A DNA stretch of 64,000 bases, from assembly GCF_001189235.2 (NCBI RefSeq), contig NZ_LFIP02000001.1, positions 1,353,450-1,417,449 on the forward strand, read 5' to 3'. Shown here piece by piece: positions 8,403 through 15,749 of the stretch. Positions within the stretch are counted from its first letter, which is position 1. The number at the start of each line of letters is the position of its first letter. The translations under genes and the position numbers were made by a program. The notes beneath the pieces were generated by a model. That model saw only the letters and a program-made list of their open reading frames with translations. It made no database searches and was not told where the DNA came from. This stretch comes from Bradyrhizobium embrapense (GTDB lineage: Bacteria; Pseudomonadota; Alphaproteobacteria; Rhizobiales; Xanthobacteraceae).

Positions 8403-9152
8403 CTATGGCGTCTCGACCGCGAGGCTGACGATCTTCTCTTTCTGCAAACGGGCAATCAGCGCCGCGACGCCGTCCTTGTCCAACGCGCGGAACTGCAAGC
8501 GGAACATGCCACCCTTACCGTCGACGATCGCGCCCTGGTAATTGTCGAGCAGCGACGTGATATCGCCGATCCTGGCATCCGGCGTGAAGCGCACCAACAG
8601 CCGCGTCGGCGCGGCCGACACGCTGGCGCCGAGGTCGCGGGTGATCGGCGCACTGGGTGCGACGGCTGCGCTCGGCGCACTGGGGGCACTGCGCTGTTCG
8701 GCGGCATCAAGCGAGGCGGTCTGGAACGAGGCCGGCTCGTTGCGCATCAGCACCGCACCGATCACGCCGGCCTGCAACAGCACCACAAGCGCACCGAGGC
8801 TGGACGACCAGGCCAGCGTCCGCGGCGACAATTTCGAAAAGAACTCCGAGACGGAGGCCGACACGCGCGCGCCCGCCGACGGCTTGCGCTCCGGCTCGGC
8901 ATCGATCGCGGCGAACAGCTTCTGCATGGCGCGCGCAGACGGCGCACCGAGGCTCTCGTTGAGACCGATGGTCTCGGCATATTCATCGCGGATGACGGCA
9001 TACTGCCGGGCCAGTTCGGGATCGGAAGCGAGCGCGTCCTCGACGCGGCGCGCGTCGCGCGCGTTCAACGTGCCGGCCGCGTGCCAGGGCAGCAGCATCT
9101 CGACATCGTCAGGATCTGGACCCTGCACTTTCTTGTTGCTCGCAGCCGTCAT
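8403..9152 (-). CDS. anti-sigma factor of the 9.1-kb ECF sigma
   Basis: 249 residues. It starts with an ATG that overlaps the sigma gene's stop (ATGA). The N-terminal third (EMLLPWHAAGTLNARDARRVEDALASDPELARQY) is a helical cytoplasmic anti-sigma domain without the zinc HxxxCxxC motif. One membrane helix follows (about residues 118-140, LAWSSSLGALVVLLQAGVIGAVLM), then an Ala/Pro linker and a periplasmic domain ending TRLLVRFTPDARIGDITSLLDNYQG. It should hold the sigma factor at the membrane until an envelope signal arrives. Confidence 0.8.
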   Translation of the reverse strand: MTAASNKKVQGPDPDDVEMLLPWHAAGTLNARDARRVEDALASDPELARQYAVIRDEYAETIGLNESLGAPSARAMQKLFAAIDAEPERKPSAGARVSASVSEFFSKLSPRTLAWSSSLGALVVLLQAGVIGAVLMRNEPASFQTASLDAAEQRSAPSAPSAAVAPSAPITRDLGASVSAAPTRLLVRFTPDARIGDITSLLDNYQGAIVDGKGGMFRLQFRALDKDGVAALIARLQKEKIVSLAVETP

Positions 9153-9718
9153 GGCCAACCTCGCTCGACACCGGCTGCCTTCAGCAACTCGGCAAGTTTC
9201 TTGCGCGCATAGAACAGGCGCGTCTTCACGGTGTTCTCCGGAATCCCGACGATCTCTGCGACGTCTTCCACGGATTTCTCGTGATAATAGACAAGATCGA
9301 CAATTTCCCGGTGTTCCGCCGATAGTCCCGTCAGGCACTTGCGCAGCGTGTCACCCGTGTCCTTCTTCTGCACCGCCGTTTCCGGATCGTCGGACGTGTC
9401 CTCGATCGCGTTCGCGGCCTCATCGTCCAGTTCGGCGTCCTTCCTTCGCCGCAGCGAAGACAATGCCTTGAACCGGGTAATCGCCAGAAGCCAGGTCGAA
9501 ACGGCGGATCGTCCCTCGAATTTGCCCGCCTGACGCCACACGTCCAGAAAGACCTCGCTAATGAGATCCTCCGCCACCTGTTCGTCCCGCACGAGCCGAA
9601 GCCCGAAGCGGTACACCCTGACATGATGCCGTCCGTACAGCACCTGCATGGCGAGCCGGTCGCCTTGAGCGATCCGAGCGATCAGAACCTCGTCTGAAGC
9701 CGCCTGTGTCGCGCTCAA
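9149..9718 (-). CDS. ECF-type RNA polymerase sigma factor
   Basis: 189 residues. Region 2 reads LYGRHHVRVYRFGLRLVRDEQVAEDLISEVFLDVWRQ, then FEGRSAVSTWLLAITRFKALSSLRRR; region 4 reads LSAEHREIVDLVYYHEKSVEDVAEIVGIPENTVKTRLFYARKKL. This is the usual two-domain ECF layout. The start codon appears to be TTG (SATQAASDEV follows); the frame offers no better start nearby. The gene overlaps the anti-sigma gene by 4 bp, so the pair is translationally coupled and likely autoregulated. Confidence 0.88.
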   Translation of the reverse strand: MSATQAASDEVLIARIAQGDRLAMQVLYGRHHVRVYRFGLRLVRDEQVAEDLISEVFLDVWRQAGKFEGRSAVSTWLLAITRFKALSSLRRRKDAELDDEAANAIEDTSDDPETAVQKKDTGDTLRKCLTGLSAEHREIVDLVYYHEKSVEDVAEIVGIPENTVKTRLFYARKKLAELLKAAGVERGWP

Positions 9719-10137
9719 TGGCCGTCTCGCAAAGTTGGTCTGAGGGGGGTGGTGCGTGGTTCGACGCGAGAGCCAAGATTCTTCACATTACGGCAATGCC
9801 CGGACCGCATGTGTGATCTATGACACAGTCGACGATCCCAATGAGGAAAAATCGCCGGCGACTCGATAAACGGTATCATAATAGTGAAAACTCTCGCGGA
9901 CTCGCACCATCCGGCGCGACCATATCAAGGCTTGGCCGGCAAGCCAGCGCTGTTGCGAAGCGGACGTCGCCGCAAGTCCCCCGCCCCAATCGTTCCCCGT
10001 CCGCTTTGGCGAACAGATTCCCCTTACGAAACAAGGGTGATGACCGGGTTCCACCGGCGCAGATTCGGTACCAAAAGATACCAAACCTAAAGGCTTTCCC
10101 ACTTAGATTTTCGCCGGATTTCAGAAATGGCGAGACC
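9719..10137 (+). other. 419-bp divergent intergenic region
   Basis: This separates the ECF sigma gene (minus) from the diguanylate cyclase gene (plus) and must hold both promoters. The forward frame of the cyclase is open through it, but the translation is Arg/Ser/Pro-rich and unlike the protein that follows. I could not pick a clear promoter. An imperfect hairpin GGTACC-AAAA-GATACC lies near 10067-10082. Confidence 0.35.
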
Positions 10138-11286
10138 ATGGGCAGCGCTGCGTCGTCACTTCCCAGCCCGATCGCGGGCGCATCGGAAAGCGGCCGTCCC
10201 AGGCTGACGCAAGAGCGCCTGACCCGCCGGGCCAGGCAGCGCCGCCAGATCCAGTCGATGATCGCCGCCTGCTTCGTGCTCGATGCCGTCGTGCTGCTGA
10301 TCTACGCGCATGCCGGCACTACGTCGGTCCTGGTCGCGGCCGGCTATGCCCTGACCGGCCTCGGCCTCGTCGCCATCTATGTGCTGCTTTCGGAACGCGG
10401 CTTTCACGAGCGCTTCCGCGACCACTACCTGGTCGCGCCGCAATCGGCCGTCAACATGGTGAACCTGCTGGTGTTCACCTACATCGCGCCGGAAGTCGGC
10501 GTGCTGTTCCTCTGCAATCTGTTCGTGGTGTTCGGCTTCGGTGCGCTGCGCACCTCGGCGCGGCAGACAGCGGTCGTCTGGACCATCATGGTGGTCGGCC
10601 TCGCCGCGCTGTTCCTCGGCACCGACAAGGCGATCGGGATGCCGACCGGCACCAGGATCGACCGTCTCGCCACCATGCTGGTGTTCGCGCTGACGATCGG
10701 GCGCTGCATGTATCTCGGTATCTTCTCGAGCTCGATGCAGCGATCGCTGTATCAGAGCGGCGTCAAGCTCAAGGAGGCCTACCGGCGCATCGAGGAGCTC
10801 GCCGAGCTCGATGAGCTGACCGGCACCTCCAATCGCCGCAGCATCATGCGCACGCTCGAGGAGGAGATCGCGCGCTGCGCCCGCAATGGCAGCTCCTGCG
10901 CGGTGGCGCTGATCGACCTCGACCATTTCAAGCGCATCAACGACGTCTACGGCCATCCGATCGGCGATGAGGCGCTGCGCACCTTCGCCATCGGCATGTT
11001 CGCCAATCTCCGCAGCATCGATCGCTTCGGCCGTTATGGCGGCGAGGAGTTCCTGCTGGTGCTGCCCGACCTGTCGCAGGATCAGGCGATGCGCGCGCTC
11101 GAGCGGCTGCGCGCCATCATCGCCGGCCTCGACTGGAGCGCATTCTCGCCCGGCATGCAGGTGACGATCTCCGCCGGCGTGACGACGCTCAAGCCGCACG
11201 AAAACTCCGACACGCTACTCGCCCGCGCCGATGGCGCGCTTTACGCAGCCAAGGCGAGGGGACGCAACCGCATCGCCAGTGCCTGA
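10138..11286 (+). CDS. membrane diguanylate cyclase (GGDEF)
   Basis: 382 residues. The N-terminal part (about residues 40-210) has five or six membrane helices and no recognisable sensor domain. A short coiled-coil (KLKEAYRRIEELAELDELTG) leads into a GGDEF domain with the active-site loop GGEEF at residues 301-305 and a complete RxxD inhibitory site (RSID, 292-295) five residues before it. It should make cyclic di-GMP at the inner membrane and be inhibited by product. The start is the ATG before GSAASSLPSP; it is followed by DUF2336 61 bp downstream. Confidence 0.9.
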   Translation: MGSAASSLPSPIAGASESGRPRLTQERLTRRARQRRQIQSMIAACFVLDAVVLLIYAHAGTTSVLVAAGYALTGLGLVAIYVLLSERGFHERFRDHYLVAPQSAVNMVNLLVFTYIAPEVGVLFLCNLFVVFGFGALRTSARQTAVVWTIMVVGLAALFLGTDKAIGMPTGTRIDRLATMLVFALTIGRCMYLGIFSSSMQRSLYQSGVKLKEAYRRIEELAELDELTGTSNRRSIMRTLEEEIARCARNGSSCAVALIDLDHFKRINDVYGHPIGDEALRTFAIGMFANLRSIDRFGRYGGEEFLLVLPDLSQDQAMRALERLRAIIAGLDWSAFSPGMQVTISAGVTTLKPHENSDTLLARADGALYAAKARGRNRIASA

Positions 11287-11346
11287 CATCCTTTCATTCC
11301 ATATTCGGCGCCGGAGAATCCGTCGCCACCGCTCCAGGACAGAGTC

Positions 11347-12453
11347 ATGAGTTCGAAGCCCGAGACCGCCCCCGAAAGTCTGCTCGACGAGTTGCAGACG
11401 ACCCTCGCGCACGGCACCGTCGCACGCCGCGTCGAGACGCTGCGCCGCGTGACCGACCTCTTCATCAACGGCTCGGTCAACTATTCGGACCAGCAGATCG
11501 TGCTGTTCGACGACGTCTTCCAATGCCTGCTCGAGCACATCGAGAATTCGGCCAAGGCGCTGCTCGCCAACCGCCTCGCCCCGATCGAGACCGCGCCACC
11601 GCAGACCATCCGCACCCTTGCATTCGACGACCTGATCGAGGTCGCAGGCCCCGTGCTGACGCTGTCGCCGCGGCTCGACGACGACACCCTGATCGAAACC
11701 GCGCGCAGCAAGAGCCAGGCGCATCTGCTCGCGATCTCCAACCGCAAGACGCTGAGCGGCGCCGTCACCGACGTGCTGGTGCTGCGCGGCAATGACGAGG
11801 TGATCCAGAGCGCGGTCAACAATCCCGGCGCTGAATTCACCGAGCGCGGCTTCACCCGGCTGGTCAGCCGCGCCGAGGGTGACGACAACCTGTCGACCTG
11901 CGTCGGACTGCGCCCGAACATCCCGCGGCACCTCTATCTCAAGCTGGTCGCCAAGGCCTCGGATGCGGTCAGGCAGCGGCTCGAGGCTGCCAATCCGCAG
12001 CAGGCCAAGGAGATCCCGATCGCGGTGAAGGAAGCCACACGACGCGCGCGCTCGGCGCCCGCCGCCGTGACGCCGGATACCACGATTGCGCATGCGCTGG
12101 TCAAATCGCTCTACCAGGACGGCCGGCTCGACGAATTCCAGCTCGCATCCTTCGCCGAGGCCGGCAAGTTCGACGAGACGAATGCCTCGCTTGCCGCGCT
12201 CGCCAATGTCTCGGTCAGCATCGCGGAGAACATGATGATCGAAACCCGCGCCGAGGGCGTGATGATCCTGGCCAAGGTTTCGGGCCTGTCATGGTCGACG
12301 GTGCGATCGATCATCAATCTGCGCGACGACATCTCGGGCGGTGAGCCGACCGACTTGCAGGCCTGCAAGGACACCTATGAGCGGTTGCGACCATCCACCG
12401 CGCAGCAGGTGCTGCGCTTTCATCGCATGCAGCAATCCGCGCCCGCCGCTTAG
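11347..12453 (+). CDS. DUF2336 domain protein
   Basis: 368 residues, soluble and almost entirely helical. The N-terminal part with VETLRRVTDLFINGSVNYSDQQIVLFDDVFQCLLEHIE and the repeated helical hairpins (DDLIEVAGPVLTLSPRLDDDTLIETARSKSQAHLLAISNRKTLS) matches DUF2336, an alphaproteobacterial HEAT-like family of unknown function. Because it follows a diguanylate cyclase by 61 bp on the same strand, a role in the same signalling process is possible but not shown. Confidence 0.82.
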   Translation: MSSKPETAPESLLDELQTTLAHGTVARRVETLRRVTDLFINGSVNYSDQQIVLFDDVFQCLLEHIENSAKALLANRLAPIETAPPQTIRTLAFDDLIEVAGPVLTLSPRLDDDTLIETARSKSQAHLLAISNRKTLSGAVTDVLVLRGNDEVIQSAVNNPGAEFTERGFTRLVSRAEGDDNLSTCVGLRPNIPRHLYLKLVAKASDAVRQRLEAANPQQAKEIPIAVKEATRRARSAPAAVTPDTTIAHALVKSLYQDGRLDEFQLASFAEAGKFDETNASLAALANVSVSIAENMMIETRAEGVMILAKVSGLSWSTVRSIINLRDDISGGEPTDLQACKDTYERLRPSTAQQVLRFHRMQQSAPAA

Positions 12454-12471
12454 TATCTCACCCTGTTTCTC

Positions 12472-12556
12472 GTAGCCCGGATGCAGCGCAGCGCAATCCG
12501 GGACCGATCCGTCCGCGGATAGAAACCCGGATTTCGCTTCGCTGCATCCGGGCTAC
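12472..12556. repeat. dispersed palindrome, family A (GTAGCCCGGATG)
   Basis: The element starts GTAGCCCGGATGCAGCG and ends with the inverted copy CGCTGCATCCGGGCTAC; inside it has a second arm pair (AATCCGGGA / ACCCGGATTT). A second copy is at 60465-60549. It lies between two convergent genes and could act as a bidirectional terminator when transcribed. Confidence 0.8.
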
Positions 12557-12562
12557 ATCGCG

Positions 12563-13207
12563 TCAATACCTGAGCGCCCGCTTCCCCATCAGCGCGCCGA
12601 CGCTTGCGACGATCGCCGTCGCCAGCGTGTACCAGGTGGCAACGAACAGCGGCGAGTCATCGGTGCAGTGCGACGCATAGACGGTCGCCGCAAGGCCCGC
12701 CGAGAGCAGGCCTGCCACCGCGCCGGCGACTGCCGGCCGCGCCGGCGCGCCCTGTCGCAAGCCATACAGCGCGCCGACCAGGAGCGGCAGCGACATCGCG
12801 GGGATCGCGGTCATGCACGCCATCGAGTTCTTGCCGATCAGGCGCGTCATCATCGGCGTACGCTGCGGCATCATCATCTCGCCACTGATCGCGGCAACGA
12901 GGATGCCGGCAGGAATCAGCAGCCACCAGCCGAAGCCGCGCAGCGAGGCTTCCGGCCGCGTCAGATGCAGGCTGACCGCGATCGCCGAGGCGGCGAGCGC
13001 CAGCGTCACCGCGAACTTCAGATCGAAGAACGGATTATGCATCGCAGTCATCACGTCCGGGCGCACGCCGAGTTCGGCAAAGAAGATCAGCAGCGAGACC
13101 GGCGCCGCCGCCAGCAGCGCCATCATCAGCGCGAGGCCGATCGGACGAGGCCGGTACGCATTGTCGGCGGTCAGGGTTCGAATGAGTTGATCGGTGTCCA
13201 TGCTCAT
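12563..13207 (-). CDS. NrsF-like (DUF1109) membrane anti-sigma factor
   Basis: 214 residues with six membrane helices after a short cytoplasmic start (MSMDTDQLIRTLTADNAYRPRP). It keeps the two Cys-containing segments seen in NrsF proteins, NSMACMTAIPAMSLPL and YASHCTDDSPLFVATWY. In Caulobacter NrsF holds sigma-F inactive and the cysteines are needed for heavy-metal sensing; I infer the same role. The ATG overlaps the sigma gene's stop by 4 bp (ATGA), giving a coupled pair. Confidence 0.83.
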   Translation of the reverse strand: MSMDTDQLIRTLTADNAYRPRPIGLALMMALLAAAPVSLLIFFAELGVRPDVMTAMHNPFFDLKFAVTLALAASAIAVSLHLTRPEASLRGFGWWLLIPAGILVAAISGEMMMPQRTPMMTRLIGKNSMACMTAIPAMSLPLLVGALYGLRQGAPARPAVAGAVAGLLSAGLAATVYASHCTDDSPLFVATWYTLATAIVASVGALMGKRALRY

Positions 13208-13749
13208 CGGTCCCGTAATTTCGCGGTCAGGCTCGCAAGCCCGCGATGCAGCGCGACCCGTACCGCGCCCTCGGTCATCGCGAATTTCGCAGCAGTATCC
13301 TTGATCGAGGCGCTGTCGACCGCGATCGATTGCAGCACCTCCCGCTGCCGCGCGGGCAACGCCTGCAACTGGGCGGTGACCTCGCCGGGCGACGCCGTCG
13401 GCTCCGGCGTTTCCCCCGGCAGCGTCTCGGCGAAATCATCGATGTTGACGAAGATGCGCCTGCCGCGGCGGCGCAGGGCGTCGATCAGCTTGTTGCGTGC
13501 GATCGCGAACAGCCACGGCGCGAACGGCGCACTGGTGTCCCAGGTCTGTCGCTTCAAATGCACCGCCAACAAGATGTCCTGCACGATGTCCTCGGACTGA
13601 TCGACCGGTTGTCCCGCGCGCGCCAAGCCGCGTCGCGCCGCGGCACGGAGTACCGGCGTGATGGCCTTGAGCAGGCGATGATACGCCGCGTCATCGCCTG
13701 AAATGGCCGACCGCATCAGGTCGGTCCATTCATCCTCACGTTCGCGCAC
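13204..13749 (-). CDS. ECF sigma factor, SigF-like, paired with NrsF
   Basis: 181 residues from the GTG at 13749 (VREREDEWTDLM), chosen because AGGAG lies 5 bases upstream. The frame is open to 13800, but that extension would overlap the likely promoter. Region 2 is DQSEDIVQDILLAVHLKRQTW / APWLFAIARNKLIDALRRRGRR and region 4 is LPARQREVLQSIAVDSASIKDTAAKFAMTEGAVRVALHRGLASL. The partner downstream is a DUF1109 protein, the usual arrangement for SigF-type ECFs that respond to metals or oxidants. Confidence 0.85.
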   Translation of the reverse strand: MREREDEWTDLMRSAISGDDAAYHRLLKAITPVLRAAARRGLARAGQPVDQSEDIVQDILLAVHLKRQTWDTSAPFAPWLFAIARNKLIDALRRRGRRIFVNIDDFAETLPGETPEPTASPGEVTAQLQALPARQREVLQSIAVDSASIKDTAAKFAMTEGAVRVALHRGLASLTAKLRDR

Positions 13750-13768
13750 GCAGGCTCCTGAATTGCAA

Positions 13769-13793
13769 TTCGGCCGATCTTTCAGTTTGTTAC
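13769..13793 (-). promoter_or_regulatory. candidate SigF-type autoregulatory promoter
   Basis: On the minus strand GTAACA (13793-13788) is followed after 15 bases by CGAA (13772-13769). This resembles the Caulobacter sigma-F consensus as I remember it (GTAACC, about 16 bases, CGAA). It ends 19 bases before the GTG start of the sigma gene, so it would drive its own operon with a very short leader. Confidence 0.4.
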
Positions 13794-13810
13794 GCGGCAA
13801 GCCAAAGACG

Positions 13811-13824
13811 TCACGAATTCGTGA
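13811..13824. promoter_or_regulatory. perfect 14-bp palindrome TCACGAATTCGTGA
   Basis: The site lies 18 bases upstream of the candidate sigma promoter and about 250 bases before the next plus-strand gene. A perfect 14-bp palindrome in this position is a plausible operator, but no regulator is identified. Confidence 0.3.
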
Positions 13825-14073
13825 TCGTCATCCAGGCAACGCCGCGCCGAGCATCAGCCTCAAAGAATCGCTCCGGCGGGTTTCCAGTCGTCAGGGCTCA
13901 TAACACCGATCGGTCCGACAAGCATCGGGGTGCTGCCGCTCAAGCCCCTATGGGATGGAAATTGCCCAGCTTTCGCCCCCTCAAGCCCGAAGATTCCCTT
14001 TTTCTGCCCCGGTGTGGACACGCAGCGGGGGCTCTTTTCGCCTTTGGGCGGGCAAGATGGGGAGATCATCAGA

Positions 14074-14745
14074 ATGAAGATCAAAGCCAGCGGGCGCTTG
14101 GCCTTGATGGTTGCAACAGGGCTGACAGGGTTTTTCGTGTGTCTCGCCGGACCGTTGCCGGCGCATGCGGCCGGTTCGGATCCCGCCACGGCGAAATCCG
14201 ACAATGCTTCGACCGACAAGTCCGCGGACCAGAGTTCGCGGCATGGCCGGCGCCACGCGCGCCACCAGTCTTCCAGGACGGCTGACAAATCCGAGAGCAG
14301 GAAGGTCACGAGCGGTGCCGGCAGCGTGACGTCGGCGGGCATGCCCGCCACGGTCGCCAATGCCAATGCGGAGCTGACGTCCGGCGACGGCAATGCGAGC
14401 ACTGCGCCCGCCGGCGCCAATCCGGTGATGGCCGCCTCCGACAAGCCCGGCGACGCGCAACCCGACGGCAGCGTGGTCGCATCCGACCAGCTCAATGACC
14501 TCGACCGGGCCCTGCAGCAGGAGCAGCCGGCGGAACAACCGCAGCCGGTTCAACCCCAGACCGCCCAACAGGAGGCGCCCCCGACGCAGCCACCGCCTGT
14601 CGCCGTAGCGGCACCCAAGCCGGCCCCGGTTCTGGCGAGCAGCGACAGCGCGAGCCTGGACCAGACCTCGCTGATCGGGAAGATCTTCATCGGCTTCGGC
14701 GCCCTGCTCACGGTGGCGTCCGCCGCGCGTATGTTCATGGCTTAA
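14074..14745 (+). CDS. exported or membrane-anchored Pro/Gln-rich protein
   Basis: 223 residues. An N-terminal signal segment (MKIKASGRLALMVATGLTGFF, cleavage near AHAAG) is followed by a Ser/Arg/Ala-rich low-complexity stretch (ADQSSRHGRRHARHQSSRT), a Pro/Gln-rich part (about residues 155-190) and a C-terminal hydrophobic helix (IGKIFIGFGALLTVASAARMFM). I recognise no family. The ATG at 14074 is chosen because the in-frame upstream part is unlike an export signal. Confidence 0.6.
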   Translation: MKIKASGRLALMVATGLTGFFVCLAGPLPAHAAGSDPATAKSDNASTDKSADQSSRHGRRHARHQSSRTADKSESRKVTSGAGSVTSAGMPATVANANAELTSGDGNASTAPAGANPVMAASDKPGDAQPDGSVVASDQLNDLDRALQQEQPAEQPQPVQPQTAQQEAPPTQPPPVAVAAPKPAPVLASSDSASLDQTSLIGKIFIGFGALLTVASAARMFMA

Positions 14746-14868
14746 GCCAAGGTCCCGCGGCTTGCGGCGCGGATGCGCCGTACCGCGGCCCAAAGCTCCT
14801 TTCAGCCACTTGAAGCGCATCCCGTCAGCGGGCACATTGCCCGGCAAATCAGGCACGGGGTTTGCGTC

Positions 14869-15648
14869 ATGGCTACTTTCGAATTCATCATCGTCGAAAG
14901 CAAGGGACCGGTCGGCGTCATTACGCTGAACCGGCCCAAAATGCTGAATGCGCTGTCGTTTGGCGTGTTCCGCGAGATCGCCGCGGCGGTGGACGACCTC
15001 GAGGCCGACGACAAGATCGGCTGCATCCTGATCACCGGCAGCGAGAAGGCCTTCGCGGCCGGCGCCGACATCAAGGAGATGCAGCCCAAGGGCTTCATCG
15101 ACATGTTCAATAGCGACTTCACCGCCATCGGCGGCGACCGCGTTGCCCGCTGTCGCAAGCCGACCATTGCCGCGGTCGCGGGCTATGCGCTCGGCGGCGG
15201 CTGCGAGCTTGCGATGATGTGCGACATCATCATCGCCGCCGACACCGCAAAGTTCGGCCAGCCGGAAATCACCCTCGGCACCATCCCGGGCATCGGCGGC
15301 ACGCAGCGGCTGACCCGCGCGATCGGCAAGTCGAAGGCGATGGATCTCTGCCTCACCGGACGCATGATGGATGCGGCGGAAGCCGAACGCTCGGGCCTCG
15401 TGTCGCGGATCGTTCCGGCCGACAAGCTGCTGGAAGAGGCGCTCGCGGCGGCCGAGAAGATCGCCTCGATGTCGCGTCCGGCCGCCGCGATGGCCAAGGA
15501 GGCCATCAACCGCGCGTTCGAGACGCCGCTGTCGGAAGGCATGAATGTCGAGCGCAACCTGTTCCACTCGACCTTCGCGCTCGAGGACCGCTCCGAGGGC
15601 ATGGCGGCCTTCATCGAGAAGCGCAAGCCGGTCAACAAGAACCGCTAG
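14869..15648 (+). CDS. enoyl-CoA hydratase (crotonase family)
   Basis: 259 residues, the normal length for a mitochondrial-type short-chain enoyl-CoA hydratase. The oxyanion hole segment [11 protein letters not shown] and the second element [15 protein letters not shown] are present. The two catalytic glutamates are Glu113 (GGCELA) and Glu133 (QPEITLG), 20 residues apart as in the rat enzyme, so it should hydrate trans-2-enoyl-CoA in beta-oxidation. Its stop codon lies at the edge of a dispersed repeat. Confidence 0.92.
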   Translation: MATFEFIIVESKGPVGVITLNRPKMLNALSFGVFREIAAAVDDLEADDKIGCILITGSEKAFAAGADIKEMQPKGFIDMFNSDFTAIGGDRVARCRKPTIAAVAGYALGGGCELAMMCDIIIAADTAKFGQPEITLGTIPGIGGTQRLTRAIGKSKAMDLCLTGRMMDAAEAERSGLVSRIVPADKLLEEALAAAEKIASMSRPAAAMAKEAINRAFETPLSEGMNVERNLFHSTFALEDRSEGMAAFIEKRKPVNKNR

Positions 15649-15749
15649 AGCCTTTTCCGTTCCGATGAAATCGGAACGGGGCTCTAGATTCTTGTTTGAC
15701 GCGTTTTCTAGACGCGAACCGGTATCCACTTCGCTCGAAAACGCTCTAA
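15646..15749. repeat. dispersed repeat, family C, between convergent genes
   Basis: The first half forms a long hairpin: TAGAGCC / GGCTCTA enclosing CCGTTCCGAT-GAA-ATCGGAACGG. The second half (TTGACGCGTTTTCTAGACGCG, GGTATCCACTTCGC, CGAAAACGCTCT) matches a sequence I recall as common in Bradyrhizobium genomes. The left edge supplies the TAG stop of the enoyl-CoA hydratase gene, and the right edge holds the stop of the convergent gene. Confidence 0.7.

Noticed and set aside
9820..10137. 106-codon N-terminal extension of the diguanylate cyclase
   Set aside because: It is basic and Ser/Pro-rich with no signal; the region must hold two divergent promoters, and the ATG at 10138 gives a sensible membrane protein.
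13981..15729. 582-codon reverse-strand frame
   Set aside because: Antisense of the Pro/Gln-rich gene and the enoyl-CoA hydratase; the translation has no domain and the crotonase motifs on the plus strand are complete.
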